Positions 25,532 to 32,834 of a stretch of DNA of 32,834 bases are shown piece after piece. Source of the stretch: an uncultured Chlorobiaceae bacterium (GTDB taxonomy: Bacteria; Bacteroidota; Chlorobiia; Chlorobiales; Chlorobiaceae). The translations under genes were made by a program, and so were the position numbers. The stretch covers positions 1 to 32,834 of the forward strand of contig CAIMPI010000047.1 of assembly GCA_903843305.1 (NCBI GenBank). Reading direction: 5' to 3'. The notes beneath the pieces were generated by a model. The model worked only from the letters and a program-made list of their open reading frames with translations. It was not told where the DNA came from and made no database searches. Numbering within the stretch: the stretch's first letter is position 1; each line of letters starts with the position of its first letter.

Positions 25532-26284
25532 TCAGGACGTCACTTGATGTATCCTGTGATATTTTTTCTCCCAACCCTGTATTGAGAGCGCCTGAAATGA
25601 TCGCTTGCCGGTTTTTATTCCCGTTATTTTTAAATAGTTTCCAGGAGCCATCTGCGTACCCGACCGCACCTCGGCCTTCTTTATATCAACCAACCAGTAA
25701 CACTTTCTGAAATCTTTTATCACAATATTACCTAAACGTCTGTTGTCCTGAATAACCTTTCCTCCAAGCAGCCCTTTTTCCGAGTTGGTCCATCGATGTT
25801 CATTGGCGTAGATCAGATTGTTGTACACATGAACATTCTCAATGAGATAACGATGGATATATCCACCAACGTCCACCGTATTCAGGCCGGCACTGATCAG
25901 GATGCTCGCAAGTATTGACCCGAAAATAACCCTCGCCGTAGGATAGCGGTACCCTTTTTTTGTATGCCGAAATCCGAAATAAGCAACCAGTGTAAAGAGT
26001 AGAAGGGCAAACAGCCATAAATACGGAATGCTGGCAACGACCTCGGCTATGCCTGGCTGCTCTGTAAAATAACGGTTGATGTAGTCTTTATCGGCAATAA
26101 AATCGTTGTCGATAAAGACGTAAATGGCTGTTGCCATGGCAATGCTGCCAGTCAGAACAGAAACTGTGGCAAGAAGCCAGAAACCAGCCTGTCGGAAGAG
26201 AAAGTGCCAGCGCGGAATAGGCACAACTTTTCTCTTTTCGATTTCATCCAGGATAGTCTCTGATCTCTCCTTGAGCATATTCAT
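25532..26284 (-). CDS. Membrane protein of unknown function, downstream of prc
   Basis: The start at 26284 (MNMLKERSETILDEIEKRK) is supported by AAGGAGAATCATT in front; the open frame continues upstream into prc, but that part is shadow. The 250-aa protein has three membrane segments, about residues 31-52, 73-93 and 106-124. A C-terminal domain of about 120 residues follows, containing VDVGGYIHRYL, then NNLIYANEHRW and NRRLGNIVIKDFRKCYWLVDIKKAEV. I do not recognise the family. It lies 28 bp after the prc stop on the same strand, so it probably shares its transcript and may act in envelope quality control; that is inference from position. Confidence 0.7.
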   Translation of the reverse strand: MNMLKERSETILDEIEKRKVVPIPRWHFLFRQAGFWLLATVSVLTGSIAMATAIYVFIDNDFIADKDYINRYFTEQPGIAEVVASIPYLWLFALLLFTLVAYFGFRHTKKGYRYPTARVIFGSILASILISAGLNTVDVGGYIHRYLIENVHVYNNLIYANEHRWTNSEKGLLGGKVIQDNRRLGNIVIKDFRKCYWLVDIKKAEVRSGTQMAPGNYLKITGIKTGKRSFQALSIQGWEKKYHRIHQVTS

Positions 26285-26312
26285 AATGATTCTCCTTGAC
26301 AACCCTTGCTCT

Positions 26313-28349
26313 CTACTTCTGACGGGACTTGAGCACAGCAAGATCTTCGACAACTCCTGCAGACTCGCTGAGAAGCAAATCCGTGCTGGTATTATTTGCT
26401 GCATCTGCGTCCTGAGACCACTTCTTCTCAATCTGCTTAATCGTCTCTATTTCTGACTTGAAAACCGAGTCCTGGAGCGACACAACCTTATTTTTGCGCA
26501 TCATGTCAAGGATGTTCAGGTCTTGCATATAGGCTTGATAGAGCGGATTCTTTGCGGAACGCTCCTGCTCTTTTTGGAAGAGCACTACTATATCTTCTGA
26601 TGAAACATCAAGTGTTTGCTGGTAATCAGCCTTTGAAAGAGTAGTCCAGGGGAGACTGCTGGTATAGGTATCTTCACCGATGGTTGAGGTATCAATCATG
26701 GATGGTATTACAATATCGGGAACAACACCTTTGAGCTGCGTGCTGCCGCCGGATATCCGGTAAAACTTCGCAATCGTGAGCGTTATCTCTCCCAGCTCGG
26801 GCTTCTTTCCTTTGGTAGTAACGGGCCTTGAGAGTTTGATAATGTTCTGGACTGTGCCTTTGCCAAAGGTCCGATCTCCAATGATAACGCCCCTGCCATA
26901 ATCCTGGATTGCCGCAGCAAAAATCTCGGAAGCAGATGCGCTGTAACGGTTTACCAGCACTGCAAGGGGCCCGGTATACAGTTCCCTGCTGTCTTCGTCC
27001 ACTAAAACCGTATTTTCACCTCTTGAATTATCAACCTGTACGACGGGACCACTCGGAATAAAGAGTCCTGTGACTTTGACGGCCTCCTCGAGAGAACCAC
27101 CGCCATTGTTACGGAGATCGATGACGATGCCAGCAACATGCTCTGTGTTCAGCTCGCTGAGGATACGCTTGACGTCACGGCTGGTACTGTTGTAGTGGCC
27201 GGTGTTCTTCTGTTGAGCCTCGAAATCGAGGTAGAACGATGGAATGGTGATGACTCCAATTTTTTGGCCGTTCTGCAGGATGATGCTTTTTTTCGCTGCC
27301 TGCTCCTCCAGATTGACCGTATCCCGCCGAAGCTCGACAATTTTTGCCGGGCCCCTGCCGCCCTGATTAACAGGAAGGATTTTCAGGCGAACTATGGAAT
27401 CTTTCCTGCCGCGGATCTTCTTTACCACATCATTGATCCTCCATGCAGTGACGTCAATAATCTCATCGTTTTTCCCTTGTCCGACACCGATGATCTTGTC
27501 TCCTTTTTTCAGGAGGTTACTTTTGAAGGCCGGTCCTCCGGGAATGATCTCGTTGACGACCATATTCTCCCCTTCAGTCTGGACCGTGGCGCCGATACCC
27601 TCAAGCGATCGGCTCATATTGATCTGGAAGTTTTTGTACTCGTCAGGCGAAAAGTAACTGGTATGTGGGTCGAAAGAGGTCGTCACCGCATAGATATAGG
27701 CTTGGAATGCATCATCCGGTTTCTCGCGGTTCAGGAGATTCAGTCGGCTGGTAAAGCTTTTTCCAAGAGTTGCCCTGATGGTGGTGCTGGGCTCGCCGGA
27801 ATATTTCAGGTTGAGCCACTGGTACTTCAGCTCTTTTTTCCATACATCCAGGAGTTCTCGCCTGTCTTTCGGCCAAGGGTCAGCCTTGCGGTCAAGATCA
27901 ATAGTTTCCAGCTTTGAAAAGTTGAACTTGATGGTATCAGCCGCAGCCTTCATTAAGCGCATCTTTTCTTTCGCACGCCTCATGAAAAAGTTATAAATCG
28001 CGAATCCGGCGTTTGTTTTGCCGTCAAGAAACTCTTCACCAAGCCTTTTCCCGTAAAACTTTTGGAGATTTTCGACCTCACTTGCAACAAAACAGCTCCG
28101 GCTGCCGTCCAGATTGTCGAGGTATCGCTTGAATATCTGCTGCGACAGGGAGTCATTGACCGATATTTTTCTGTAGTGGTTTCGCAGAAGATACTGTCTG
28201 ATATATTTAGCGGCATCGATCTCGGCTTCAGTCGGTCGAAGCCTGACGACGGCAGAAGATGCTGTTGCTGCAGCCAGGGGAGTAATTGCCAGTAGTGGAG
28301 ATATGCTCCATAAGAAAACTACGATGACGAACAGTTTTTTTCTGAGCAT
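26313..28349 (-). CDS. prc: Tail-specific (C-terminal processing) protease Prc, family S41A
   Basis: Prc is a periplasmic serine protease that trims or degrades envelope proteins from their C-terminal tails. The 678-aa protein starts with a signal peptide (LRKKLFVIVVFLWSISPLL). A long N-terminal domain follows, then a PDZ domain with SLEGIGATVQTEGENMVVN at 248-266, and the S41 protease core. Ser472 in ASASEIFAAA, Asp483 and Lys497 in TFGKGTVQ keep the 25-residue Ser-Lys spacing of E. coli Prc. The substrate strand region VIDLRNNGGGSLEEAV is intact. The C-terminal helical part is like the E. coli protein. It starts at ATG 28349 and is followed by an unknown membrane protein gene. Confidence 0.95.
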   Translation of the reverse strand: MLRKKLFVIVVFLWSISPLLAITPLAAATASSAVVRLRPTEAEIDAAKYIRQYLLRNHYRKISVNDSLSQQIFKRYLDNLDGSRSCFVASEVENLQKFYGKRLGEEFLDGKTNAGFAIYNFFMRRAKEKMRLMKAAADTIKFNFSKLETIDLDRKADPWPKDRRELLDVWKKELKYQWLNLKYSGEPSTTIRATLGKSFTSRLNLLNREKPDDAFQAYIYAVTTSFDPHTSYFSPDEYKNFQINMSRSLEGIGATVQTEGENMVVNEIIPGGPAFKSNLLKKGDKIIGVGQGKNDEIIDVTAWRINDVVKKIRGRKDSIVRLKILPVNQGGRGPAKIVELRRDTVNLEEQAAKKSIILQNGQKIGVITIPSFYLDFEAQQKNTGHYNSTSRDVKRILSELNTEHVAGIVIDLRNNGGGSLEEAVKVTGLFIPSGPVVQVDNSRGENTVLVDEDSRELYTGPLAVLVNRYSASASEIFAAAIQDYGRGVIIGDRTFGKGTVQNIIKLSRPVTTKGKKPELGEITLTIAKFYRISGGSTQLKGVVPDIVIPSMIDTSTIGEDTYTSSLPWTTLSKADYQQTLDVSSEDIVVLFQKEQERSAKNPLYQAYMQDLNILDMMRKNKVVSLQDSVFKSEIETIKQIEKKWSQDADAANNTSTDLLLSESAGVVEDLAVLKSRQK

Positions 28350-28896
28350 TATGAAGAGTAAAAAGTTTTGAGATATTCACTATGCACAACTTCATCGCGG
28401 TTTTTTGGCGAAGATGATGGCTCTTTATAATTCATAAGACGATCATTTATTGTGATTTCTTGCTCGACTTTTTTTAAATAATTGAACGCCATTCAATTAT
28501 ATAGTCTTTCCTGCCTTTGCCTTATCTTATTTTTCAACTCAGCGCTGGCCTAACCGACTGCTTAAGTCGAGTTATCTTAAAAAATTGCAGTGTATTCGTG
28601 ACTGGAAGAGATTGCTTGAGCTGGCGCTCAGCATAAGATTGCGATGGCTATGGAGGGAATGGTAACGACACTGGCCAAGTGTGTTCAAAATGGTTGGTCG
28701 AGCTTAGTTGCGCTGGCAAAGATTACGCGGCTACCAACTGATTTCCAAGGTTTTTGAATGCGTTAATTTTATCGGCGGGGTAGAAAAAGCACTTGCTGCT
28801 TAGAATTCTCTGAATACTCAAAAATGGTTGTTCGTTTTGATCCCTTTGATAAATTCCATGCACTGTATATACAAGCCAATCAACAAGTTATGGTGT
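28350..28896. other. 547-bp region without a recognised gene
   Basis: The region holds the promoter of prc on its left side, but no clear hexamers could be fixed. A plus-strand frame near 28600-28665 reads DWKRLLELALSIRLRWLW, then stops; it has no start and I cannot match it to a family. It may be debris of a mobile element. No repeat or RNA gene was seen. Confidence 0.4.
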
Positions 28897-29283
28897 TTAA
28901 TGTCCTGACTCTTTCAGTTTTCGGTAATTCTCACACCCACGTGGTAAGCCGTTATCACACGCTTTGCTGTACCAATATTTTGCCTGAGAATAATCTTGAC
29001 TAAGACCCAGTCCATATTCATACATAACTCCAAGACCGTTTTGTGCCCCAGCACTTCCATGTGTTGCTGCCAATCGCCACCACTTTACGGCTTCTTCATA
29101 ATTTTTCTTAACTCCCCAACCGGCGAAGTATATCTCTCCAAGATGGAATTGTGCATCAGCCTCGTCTTTCGCCCCATTTTTCCGTAGTTCTTCTAATAAT
29201 TGAGTAGCTTGTGGCTCGCAAAATACCTTTACAGGTGAAAATATCAGTACCAATGCAAGTATGCAATTGAAGTAGTGTTTCAT
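28897..29283 (-). CDS. Secreted Sel1-repeat protein
   Basis: The 128-aa protein has a signal peptide (MKHYFNCILALVLIFSPVKVFC) and two to three Sel1-like repeats. AQFHLGEIYFAGWGVKKNYE (about 44-63) and AQNGLGVMYEYGLGLSQDY (about 80-98) show the spaced Ala, Leu, Gly and Tyr positions of the repeat; a partial third repeat follows. Sel1 repeats form helical protein-binding scaffolds. The binding partner is unknown. It is a short member and probably periplasmic; the cysteine near the signal end could alternatively be lipidated, but the preceding residues do not form a good lipobox. Confidence 0.88.
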   Translation of the reverse strand: MKHYFNCILALVLIFSPVKVFCEPQATQLLEELRKNGAKDEADAQFHLGEIYFAGWGVKKNYEEAVKWWRLAATHGSAGAQNGLGVMYEYGLGLSQDYSQAKYWYSKACDNGLPRGCENYRKLKESGH

Positions 29284-29377
29284 GGAGTTGTTTATTTATT
29301 CCCTTCTGAGATTTTATAATTCCTAAACGTAGAGCTCCATAGCAATCCGGATTTTCAGAGCGTATGGTTGCTTCCAT

Positions 29378-29605
29378 TCAATCGTGACCGGGATAGGCCA
29401 GCGCCCATACCAGAGCAACGATCCAGCCAATACCGCTCCATCCGAGAAGGATATTCAAGGTAAGAATCGCCACTTTGCTGTGATGTGTTCGCCAGAAAGC
29501 GACAACGGATGGAATGAAATACACGGCCCATAACAATACCATTACCAGAAAGGATACTACTGGTGAGGAATTAGACCAATACCAAGAATAAAAATGATTC
29601 ATCAT
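29378..29605 (-). CDS. Superinfection-immunity family membrane protein
   Basis: The 75-aa protein consists mainly of two membrane segments. The first ends in WAVYFIPSVVAFWRTHHS, and the second contains ILTLNILLGWSGIGWIVALVWA. This FIPS-x-A-F-x-R-x-H, then N-x-L-x-GW-x-GIGW-x-x-AL-x-WA, pattern is that of the family named after the T4 Imm protein, which blocks DNA injection by superinfecting phage. Many bacterial genomes carry such genes without known phage links, so an anti-phage role here is not shown. Two ATG codons stand at 29605 and 29602. It lies 94 bp upstream of the Sel1 gene on the same strand. Confidence 0.88.
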   Translation of the reverse strand: MMNHFYSWYWSNSSPVVSFLVMVLLWAVYFIPSVVAFWRTHHSKVAILTLNILLGWSGIGWIVALVWALAYPGHD

Positions 29606-29962
29606 CTACCGTTTTGTTCACTAATAGCTATAGGGAGCCTAAATCGGCTGCCAGCTACATTACATAATCGTCCCTGCATTATCAAGTGATCCCTTTCAAA
29701 AAAAAATGAACCAGATAAAAGTAAAATATTCTTGCTGTATTCTACTGAAAGTACTTTTGCGATACAAAAAGCTCTTTCTCCGTTCAAATAAAACGAGATA
29801 GCCGTAGATATTCTCCTTCTCAACAAGTTTTAAAAAAATTCATGCGCTGGAAAGAAAAAAAATTATCGTCGAATTAGAGAAAGGTGATTACATACGATTT
29901 CGATGAAAAACAGCAGAAACCGGGAAATAATCAGGCCCGGTTTCTTTAACAGGAGAAAACCG
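29606..29962. other. 357-bp region without a supported gene
   Basis: A minus-strand frame of 74 codons (29602-29826) overlaps the immunity-family gene by 4 bp but begins only with TTG and matches nothing I know. Promoters of the divergent genes on both sides should be here. The plus-strand reading frame of the next gene is open back to 29903, but the preferred start is 29963. Confidence 0.4.
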
Positions 29963-30493
29963 GTGAAAAAGAATATCTGTTTAGCAGCAGGAGTTGCAGG
30001 AATACTTCTTGCCACCGTTCCCTCTGTTGTTCAGGCGGACGGTAGATTTCATAATCGTGGATGGGGAGTAAGGCCATATTGGGGAGGACGGCCATGGGGA
30101 TGGAGAGATCCATATTGGGGATGGAACGGAGGGTATTTGGTCATCGATACACGACCAAGTTTTATCGTTCTGCCGGAATACGGGTTTTCAGTTTCTCTTG
30201 GAATTCCTTATGACATAATCTACTACGACAATCTCTACTATATTTATAATAACAATTACTGGTATTCTTCTTCGTTTTACTCCGGACCGTGGGTTGTTAT
30301 TCAGGAGAACAATCTTCCAGATATCATAAGAAAAAATCGCATTGAGGACATAAGAAACACGCGCGATATTGAGTCTCGCAATAATGCACATCAGGATAGC
30401 AGGGGTCATCATGGCGATATCAATGGCAGCAGAAATCTAAATAATACTCATAGTGATAATCATTCAAATGATAGCGATAAAAAAGATAACTGA
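29963..30493 (+). CDS. Secreted Tyr/Asn-rich protein of unknown function
   Basis: I choose the GTG at 29963 because AGGAG stands 7 bp before it and a good signal peptide follows (KKNICLAAGVAGILLA to VVQA, about 24 residues). An ATG at 29903 would put 20 basic residues in front. The mature protein of about 150 residues opens with Gly/Trp/Arg-rich sequence (RGWGVRPYWGGRPWGWRD) and has a Tyr-rich middle (SLGIPYDIIYYDNLYYIYNN). Its tail is rich in Asn, Asp and His. Similar small secreted proteins of unknown role are common in Bacteroidota and Proteobacteria. An envelope or surface location is inferred from the signal peptide. Confidence 0.7.
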   Translation: MKKNICLAAGVAGILLATVPSVVQADGRFHNRGWGVRPYWGGRPWGWRDPYWGWNGGYLVIDTRPSFIVLPEYGFSVSLGIPYDIIYYDNLYYIYNNNYWYSSSFYSGPWVVIQENNLPDIIRKNRIEDIRNTRDIESRNNAHQDSRGHHGDINGSRNLNNTHSDNHSNDSDKKDN

Positions 30494-30576
30494 CTTATTC
30501 GTGCCAATATGCACAGTAAAAGAGCTTGTCTAAAAGGGATTATAAGCACCTGAAATGTAATGAATAAACTAATGAA

Positions 30577-31314
30577 ATGATGAAAAAGAGACTAATGACA
30601 TTATTGGTTGCCGGGGTTGGGATGTGGGCAATACCAGCTTCAGCCGAAAATGTTGGGGATAGCAGAAAAGCAATACCAGATTCGGCTATAGAAACTGGCA
30701 ATGGCGTGTGGTCACCAGCACCTTCAGTTGTTTATACTCGCCGAGGCAGGTTGATGGCAGCACCTTCATCAACTTCAGGCGCATACGTTAGTGTACATAT
30801 TGGTGATGCAGAAATAGATAATGTTGATTATTTCGGAAACTATAACGATTACCGACACTCTAACTCTGGCTTCACCATGCTTGGCGCTGTTGGCTATGGC
30901 TTCAAAAACAACTGGCGAGTTGAGGGAGAACTTGGCTATCAGACGGACGACAGTAATAATGCATATTGGCTAAATGAAAATCGGAATATTTCAGTGCTCT
31001 CTTTTCTGGCCAATGGCTACTATGATATCCCTGTTTTTGGTACTGTTCAACCATATATCACTGCTGGCTTAGGCGTGGCTAATGTCGATAGCAACGGCCT
31101 CACCGTATCGGGTGGACTGCATAACTTGCCCTCGATCAATGAAACCGCATTTGCTTACCAAGTTGGCTTTGGTTTTACCTTCCCTATCAGCAATAGCATC
31201 AAGCTTGATGCCCGTTACCGCTACTTTGCAACAAATGTCACTGTTGATACTGCATTTGAAAATAACAGATTATCAAGCAACAGTCTGCTCCTTGGCTTAA
31301 AAGTTGGCATCTGA
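30577..31314 (+). CDS. Outer membrane beta-barrel protein
   Basis: The 245-aa protein has a signal peptide (KKRLMTLLVAGVGMWAIPASA). A linker follows, then from about residue 66 an eight-strand-type barrel, seen as alternating hydrophobic and polar residues: GAYVSVHIGDAEI, TMLGAVGYGFKNNWRVEGEL, FGTVQPYITAGLGVA, YQVGFGFTFPISNSIKLDAR. The last strand ends NSLLLGLKVGI, similar to OmpA-like and OmpW-like small barrels (outer membrane beta-barrel domain family). No peptidoglycan-binding domain is present. It follows the secreted protein by 83 bp on the same strand. Confidence 0.88.
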   Translation: MMKKRLMTLLVAGVGMWAIPASAENVGDSRKAIPDSAIETGNGVWSPAPSVVYTRRGRLMAAPSSTSGAYVSVHIGDAEIDNVDYFGNYNDYRHSNSGFTMLGAVGYGFKNNWRVEGELGYQTDDSNNAYWLNENRNISVLSFLANGYYDIPVFGTVQPYITAGLGVANVDSNGLTVSGGLHNLPSINETAFAYQVGFGFTFPISNSIKLDARYRYFATNVTVDTAFENNRLSSNSLLLGLKVGI

Positions 31315-31411
31315 GTGCTCAAGTAAAAGTACCTCTGGGAGTAATGTTTTAAGGGTGGTCAACAATTAATAATTGTCTTGAAAAATATAGGGGTCCACTG
31401 GTGTCCAACTG

Positions 31412-31446
31412 TTGAAAAAATAAAACCCTTTTAATTATTATATAAT
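31412..31446 (+). promoter_or_regulatory. Probable transposase promoter near the left end of the insertion sequence
   Basis: TTGAAA (31412-31417) and TATTAT (31436-31441) are 18 bp apart; an overlapping TATAAT begins at 31441. The stretch GGGGTCCACTGGTGTCC (about 31390-31406) just before it may belong to the left inverted repeat, but no partner was found on the right. Confidence 0.35.
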
Positions 31447-31500
31447 AATATGATACGGCGATATTTTGCCGTTACCGATTTGAAAATGGCTGCTATCTTT

Positions 31501-31533
31501 GATCATTTCATAATACTCCGAAAAGAAATGATC
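31501..31533 (+). promoter_or_regulatory. Hairpin directly before the transposase start
   Basis: GATCATTTC (31501-31509) pairs exactly with GAAATGATC (31525-31533), loop 15 nt, and the transposase ATG begins at 31535. A stem in the ribosome-loading region is known from several insertion sequences to limit translation of transposase from outside transcripts. Confidence 0.6.
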
Positions 31534-31534
31534 T

Positions 31535-32728
31535 ATGAATACAGGAAAAACCGTTTTCGCTCAATTGCAGGAACATTTGCCGCTCCATCAATTTCGCCGG
31601 TGCGTCAATCGTTACAAGGGGAATTATAAGGTTCAGTCGTTCACGTGTCTCGATCAATATCTTTGCCTGTTTTTTGCTCAGCTAACCTATCGGGAAAGCC
31701 TTCGTGATATCACAACCTGCTTGCTCGGTATGCAAAATAAACTCTATCATATGGGCATCAGAGGTACGATAGCACGAAGTACTTTGGCTTATGCTAACGA
31801 AACTCGGGACTGGCGCATTTATCAGGACTTTGCGCATATCCTGATTCATCACGCAAGAGAACTGTACAGCAAAGACTCCTTTGGTGTCACGTTGCAGGAA
31901 ACGGTCTATGCCTTGGATTCAACCACGATCGATCTTTGCCTGGCGCTGTTTCCATGGGCAAAGTTCAGAACTCATAAGGGTGCGGTTAAACTGCACACTT
32001 TAATGGATTTACGGGGTAATATCCCGTCGTTCATCGCTATCACGAATGGTAAGGTTCATGATGTCAACATCCTTGATTTGCTCGTTATTGAACCCGGCTC
32101 ATTTTACATCATGGATCGTGGTTATATCGATTTTCAACGATTGTATACTATTCATCAGGCACGGGGATTCTTTGTAATTCGAGGAAAATCCAACCTCTCA
32201 TTTCGGCGGATATACTCTCATTCTGTTGATAAATCGATAGGGATACAATGTGATCAAATCATTAAAATGACGGGGAAAGACACTGCTGTATACTATCCAG
32301 AGCCTCTGAGGCGAATCAAGTATAGTGATCCAGAAACCGGCAAGATATATGTGTTCCTGACAAACAACCTTGATCTTGCTCCGAAGGTGATTGCCGACCT
32401 TTACAAAAGCAGATGGCAGATTGAGTTGTTCTTCAAATGGATAAAACAGCATTTACGAATCAAGGCATTCTATGGCACATCAGAAAACGCAGTAAAGACG
32501 CAAATATGGATAGCTATTTCGGTATATGTACTTATTGCATTGGTGAAAAAGAGACTCAATTTGGATATAACTCTCTACACTTTTCTACAGATTCTGAGTG
32601 TTAGTGTGTTCGAGAAAGTCGATATTTTACAATTAGTTACGAACTCTGCTGGCACAATTAAGGATACCTATGCCTGTAACCAGTTGAATTTATTTCCTGA
32701 GTTGCGCCACTTAGTGCGAAAGTTCTGA
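31535..32728 (+). CDS. IS4-family transposase (DUF4372 plus DDE domain)
   Basis: The 397-aa protein has the N-terminal helical DUF4372-type domain (GKTVFAQLQEHLPLHQF) and a DDE transposase core. The first Asp is in ALDSTTIDLCL, the second in IMDRGYIDFQRL, and the Glu is in YKSRWQIELFFKWIK. That last segment fits the IS4 signature Y-2x-R-3x-E-6x-K exactly. All catalytic residues are present, so the enzyme could be active. Related proteins that I recall end close to NQLNLF; here nine more residues follow (PELRHLVRKF), and no right inverted repeat is visible, so the 3' end may be cut or fused to flanking DNA. Confidence 0.93.
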   Translation: MNTGKTVFAQLQEHLPLHQFRRCVNRYKGNYKVQSFTCLDQYLCLFFAQLTYRESLRDITTCLLGMQNKLYHMGIRGTIARSTLAYANETRDWRIYQDFAHILIHHARELYSKDSFGVTLQETVYALDSTTIDLCLALFPWAKFRTHKGAVKLHTLMDLRGNIPSFIAITNGKVHDVNILDLLVIEPGSFYIMDRGYIDFQRLYTIHQARGFFVIRGKSNLSFRRIYSHSVDKSIGIQCDQIIKMTGKDTAVYYPEPLRRIKYSDPETGKIYVFLTNNLDLAPKVIADLYKSRWQIELFFKWIKQHLRIKAFYGTSENAVKTQIWIAISVYVLIALVKKRLNLDITLYTFLQILSVSVFEKVDILQLVTNSAGTIKDTYACNQLNLFPELRHLVRKF

Positions 32729-32833
32729 ATCCAAGAGACTACCGAGCACGCTGCCCGCAAATTCACTGGCATCCATCTGCATCACGAGCACCTCGCCGGT
32801 TTGTTCATTACGAATATGAGCTTCATGAACCTG
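32711..32833 (-). CDS. Possible 3' end of an unknown gene at the window edge
   Basis: A minus-strand frame enters at the window edge and stays open for 40 codons to a TAA at 32711-32713. It reads QVHEAHIRNEQTGEVLVMQM, then DASEFAGSVLGSLLDSELSH, with GC-rich codons unlike the AT-rich insertion sequence. It overlaps the last 18 bp of the transposase gene. It may be the tail of a host gene into which the insertion sequence landed. I cannot name the protein. Confidence 0.4.
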   Translation of the reverse strand, partial: QVHEAHIRNEQTGEVLVMQMDASEFAGSVLGSLLDSELSH

Positions 32834-32834
32834 C

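Noticed and set aside
26285-26431. Upstream extension of the protein downstream of prc
   Set aside because: It lies within the prc coding sequence in another frame, and a strong ribosome site stands before the ATG at 26284.
27138-27917. 259-codon plus-strand ORF inside prc
   Set aside because: It is the antisense of the PDZ and protease core of Prc, whose catalytic motifs are clear.
28600-28665. Plus-strand fragment DWKRLLELALSIRLRWLW as possible mobile-element debris
   Set aside because: It has no start, is interrupted at once by a stop, and I could not tie it to any transposase or reverse transcriptase family.
29602-29826. 74-codon minus-strand ORF overlapping the immunity-family gene by 4 bp
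   Set aside because: It has only TTG starts, a ribosome-like AAGGAG that lies inside the frame rather than before a start, and no recognisable family. The overlap alone is weak support.

Overview
The window most likely comes from a green sulfur bacterium (Chlorobiaceae; Chlorobium, Pelodictyon or Prosthecochloris type). The best marker is a secreted class I cytochrome c at 14618-14959 that closely resembles the small cytochrome c-555 of that group, which carries electrons to the photosynthetic reaction centre. A large DUF2723 membrane protein, a gene style with weak or absent Shine-Dalgarno sites, and a CRISPR repeat of a kind I associate with this group fit the same picture. No rRNA or tRNA gene was recognised.

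Layout. 1-1605 is a type I-E CRISPR array: one partial and 26 full 28-bp repeats, cut by the window edge. 1633-9910 is a complete type I-E cas operon on the minus strand. In transcription order it reads cas3, cse1, cse2, cas6e, cas7e, cas5e, cas1, cas2, then the array. A 49-codon ORF resembling the start of a Cas3 HD domain lies directly ahead of cas3 (9917-10066). 10357-14959 is a plus-strand run: UspA, a 1056-aa patatin-like phospholipase with its MOSC neighbour, then cytochrome c-555 and a terminator. 15008-16832 is a minus-strand group: a YqhA-like membrane protein, an unknown membrane protein, a small ORF and a ParB-like protein. 17124-22404 holds DUF2723, cfa, a small membrane protein and tatA. 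This segment contains two direct-repeat relics: a decayed copy of the small membrane protein gene before DUF2723, and a copy of the DUF2723 3' end after tatA. They suggest an old duplication.

22488-28349 is an envelope and proteolysis region: an M16 lipoprotein peptidase (plus strand), then on the minus strand the Prc tail-specific protease with a downstream membrane protein. 28897-29605 has a Sel1-repeat protein and a short protein of the phage superinfection-immunity family. 29963-31314 has two secreted or outer-membrane proteins. 31412-32728 is an IS4-family insertion sequence, and the 3' end of an unknown minus-strand gene seems to lie at the window edge.

How the genes work together: Cas1-Cas2 acquire spacers into the array. 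Cas6e cuts the array transcript into crRNAs. Cse1, Cse2, Cas7e, Cas5e and Cas6e form Cascade, which recruits Cas3 to degrade target DNA. The remaining genes look like ordinary chromosomal envelope, stress and electron-transport genes with some accessory insertions. I found no clearly new large system. The most unusual items are the HD-like mini-ORF before cas3, the very short CRISPR leader with a promoter-like sequence inside cas2, the duplication relics, and a terminator-like hairpin over a start region of the M16 peptidase gene.
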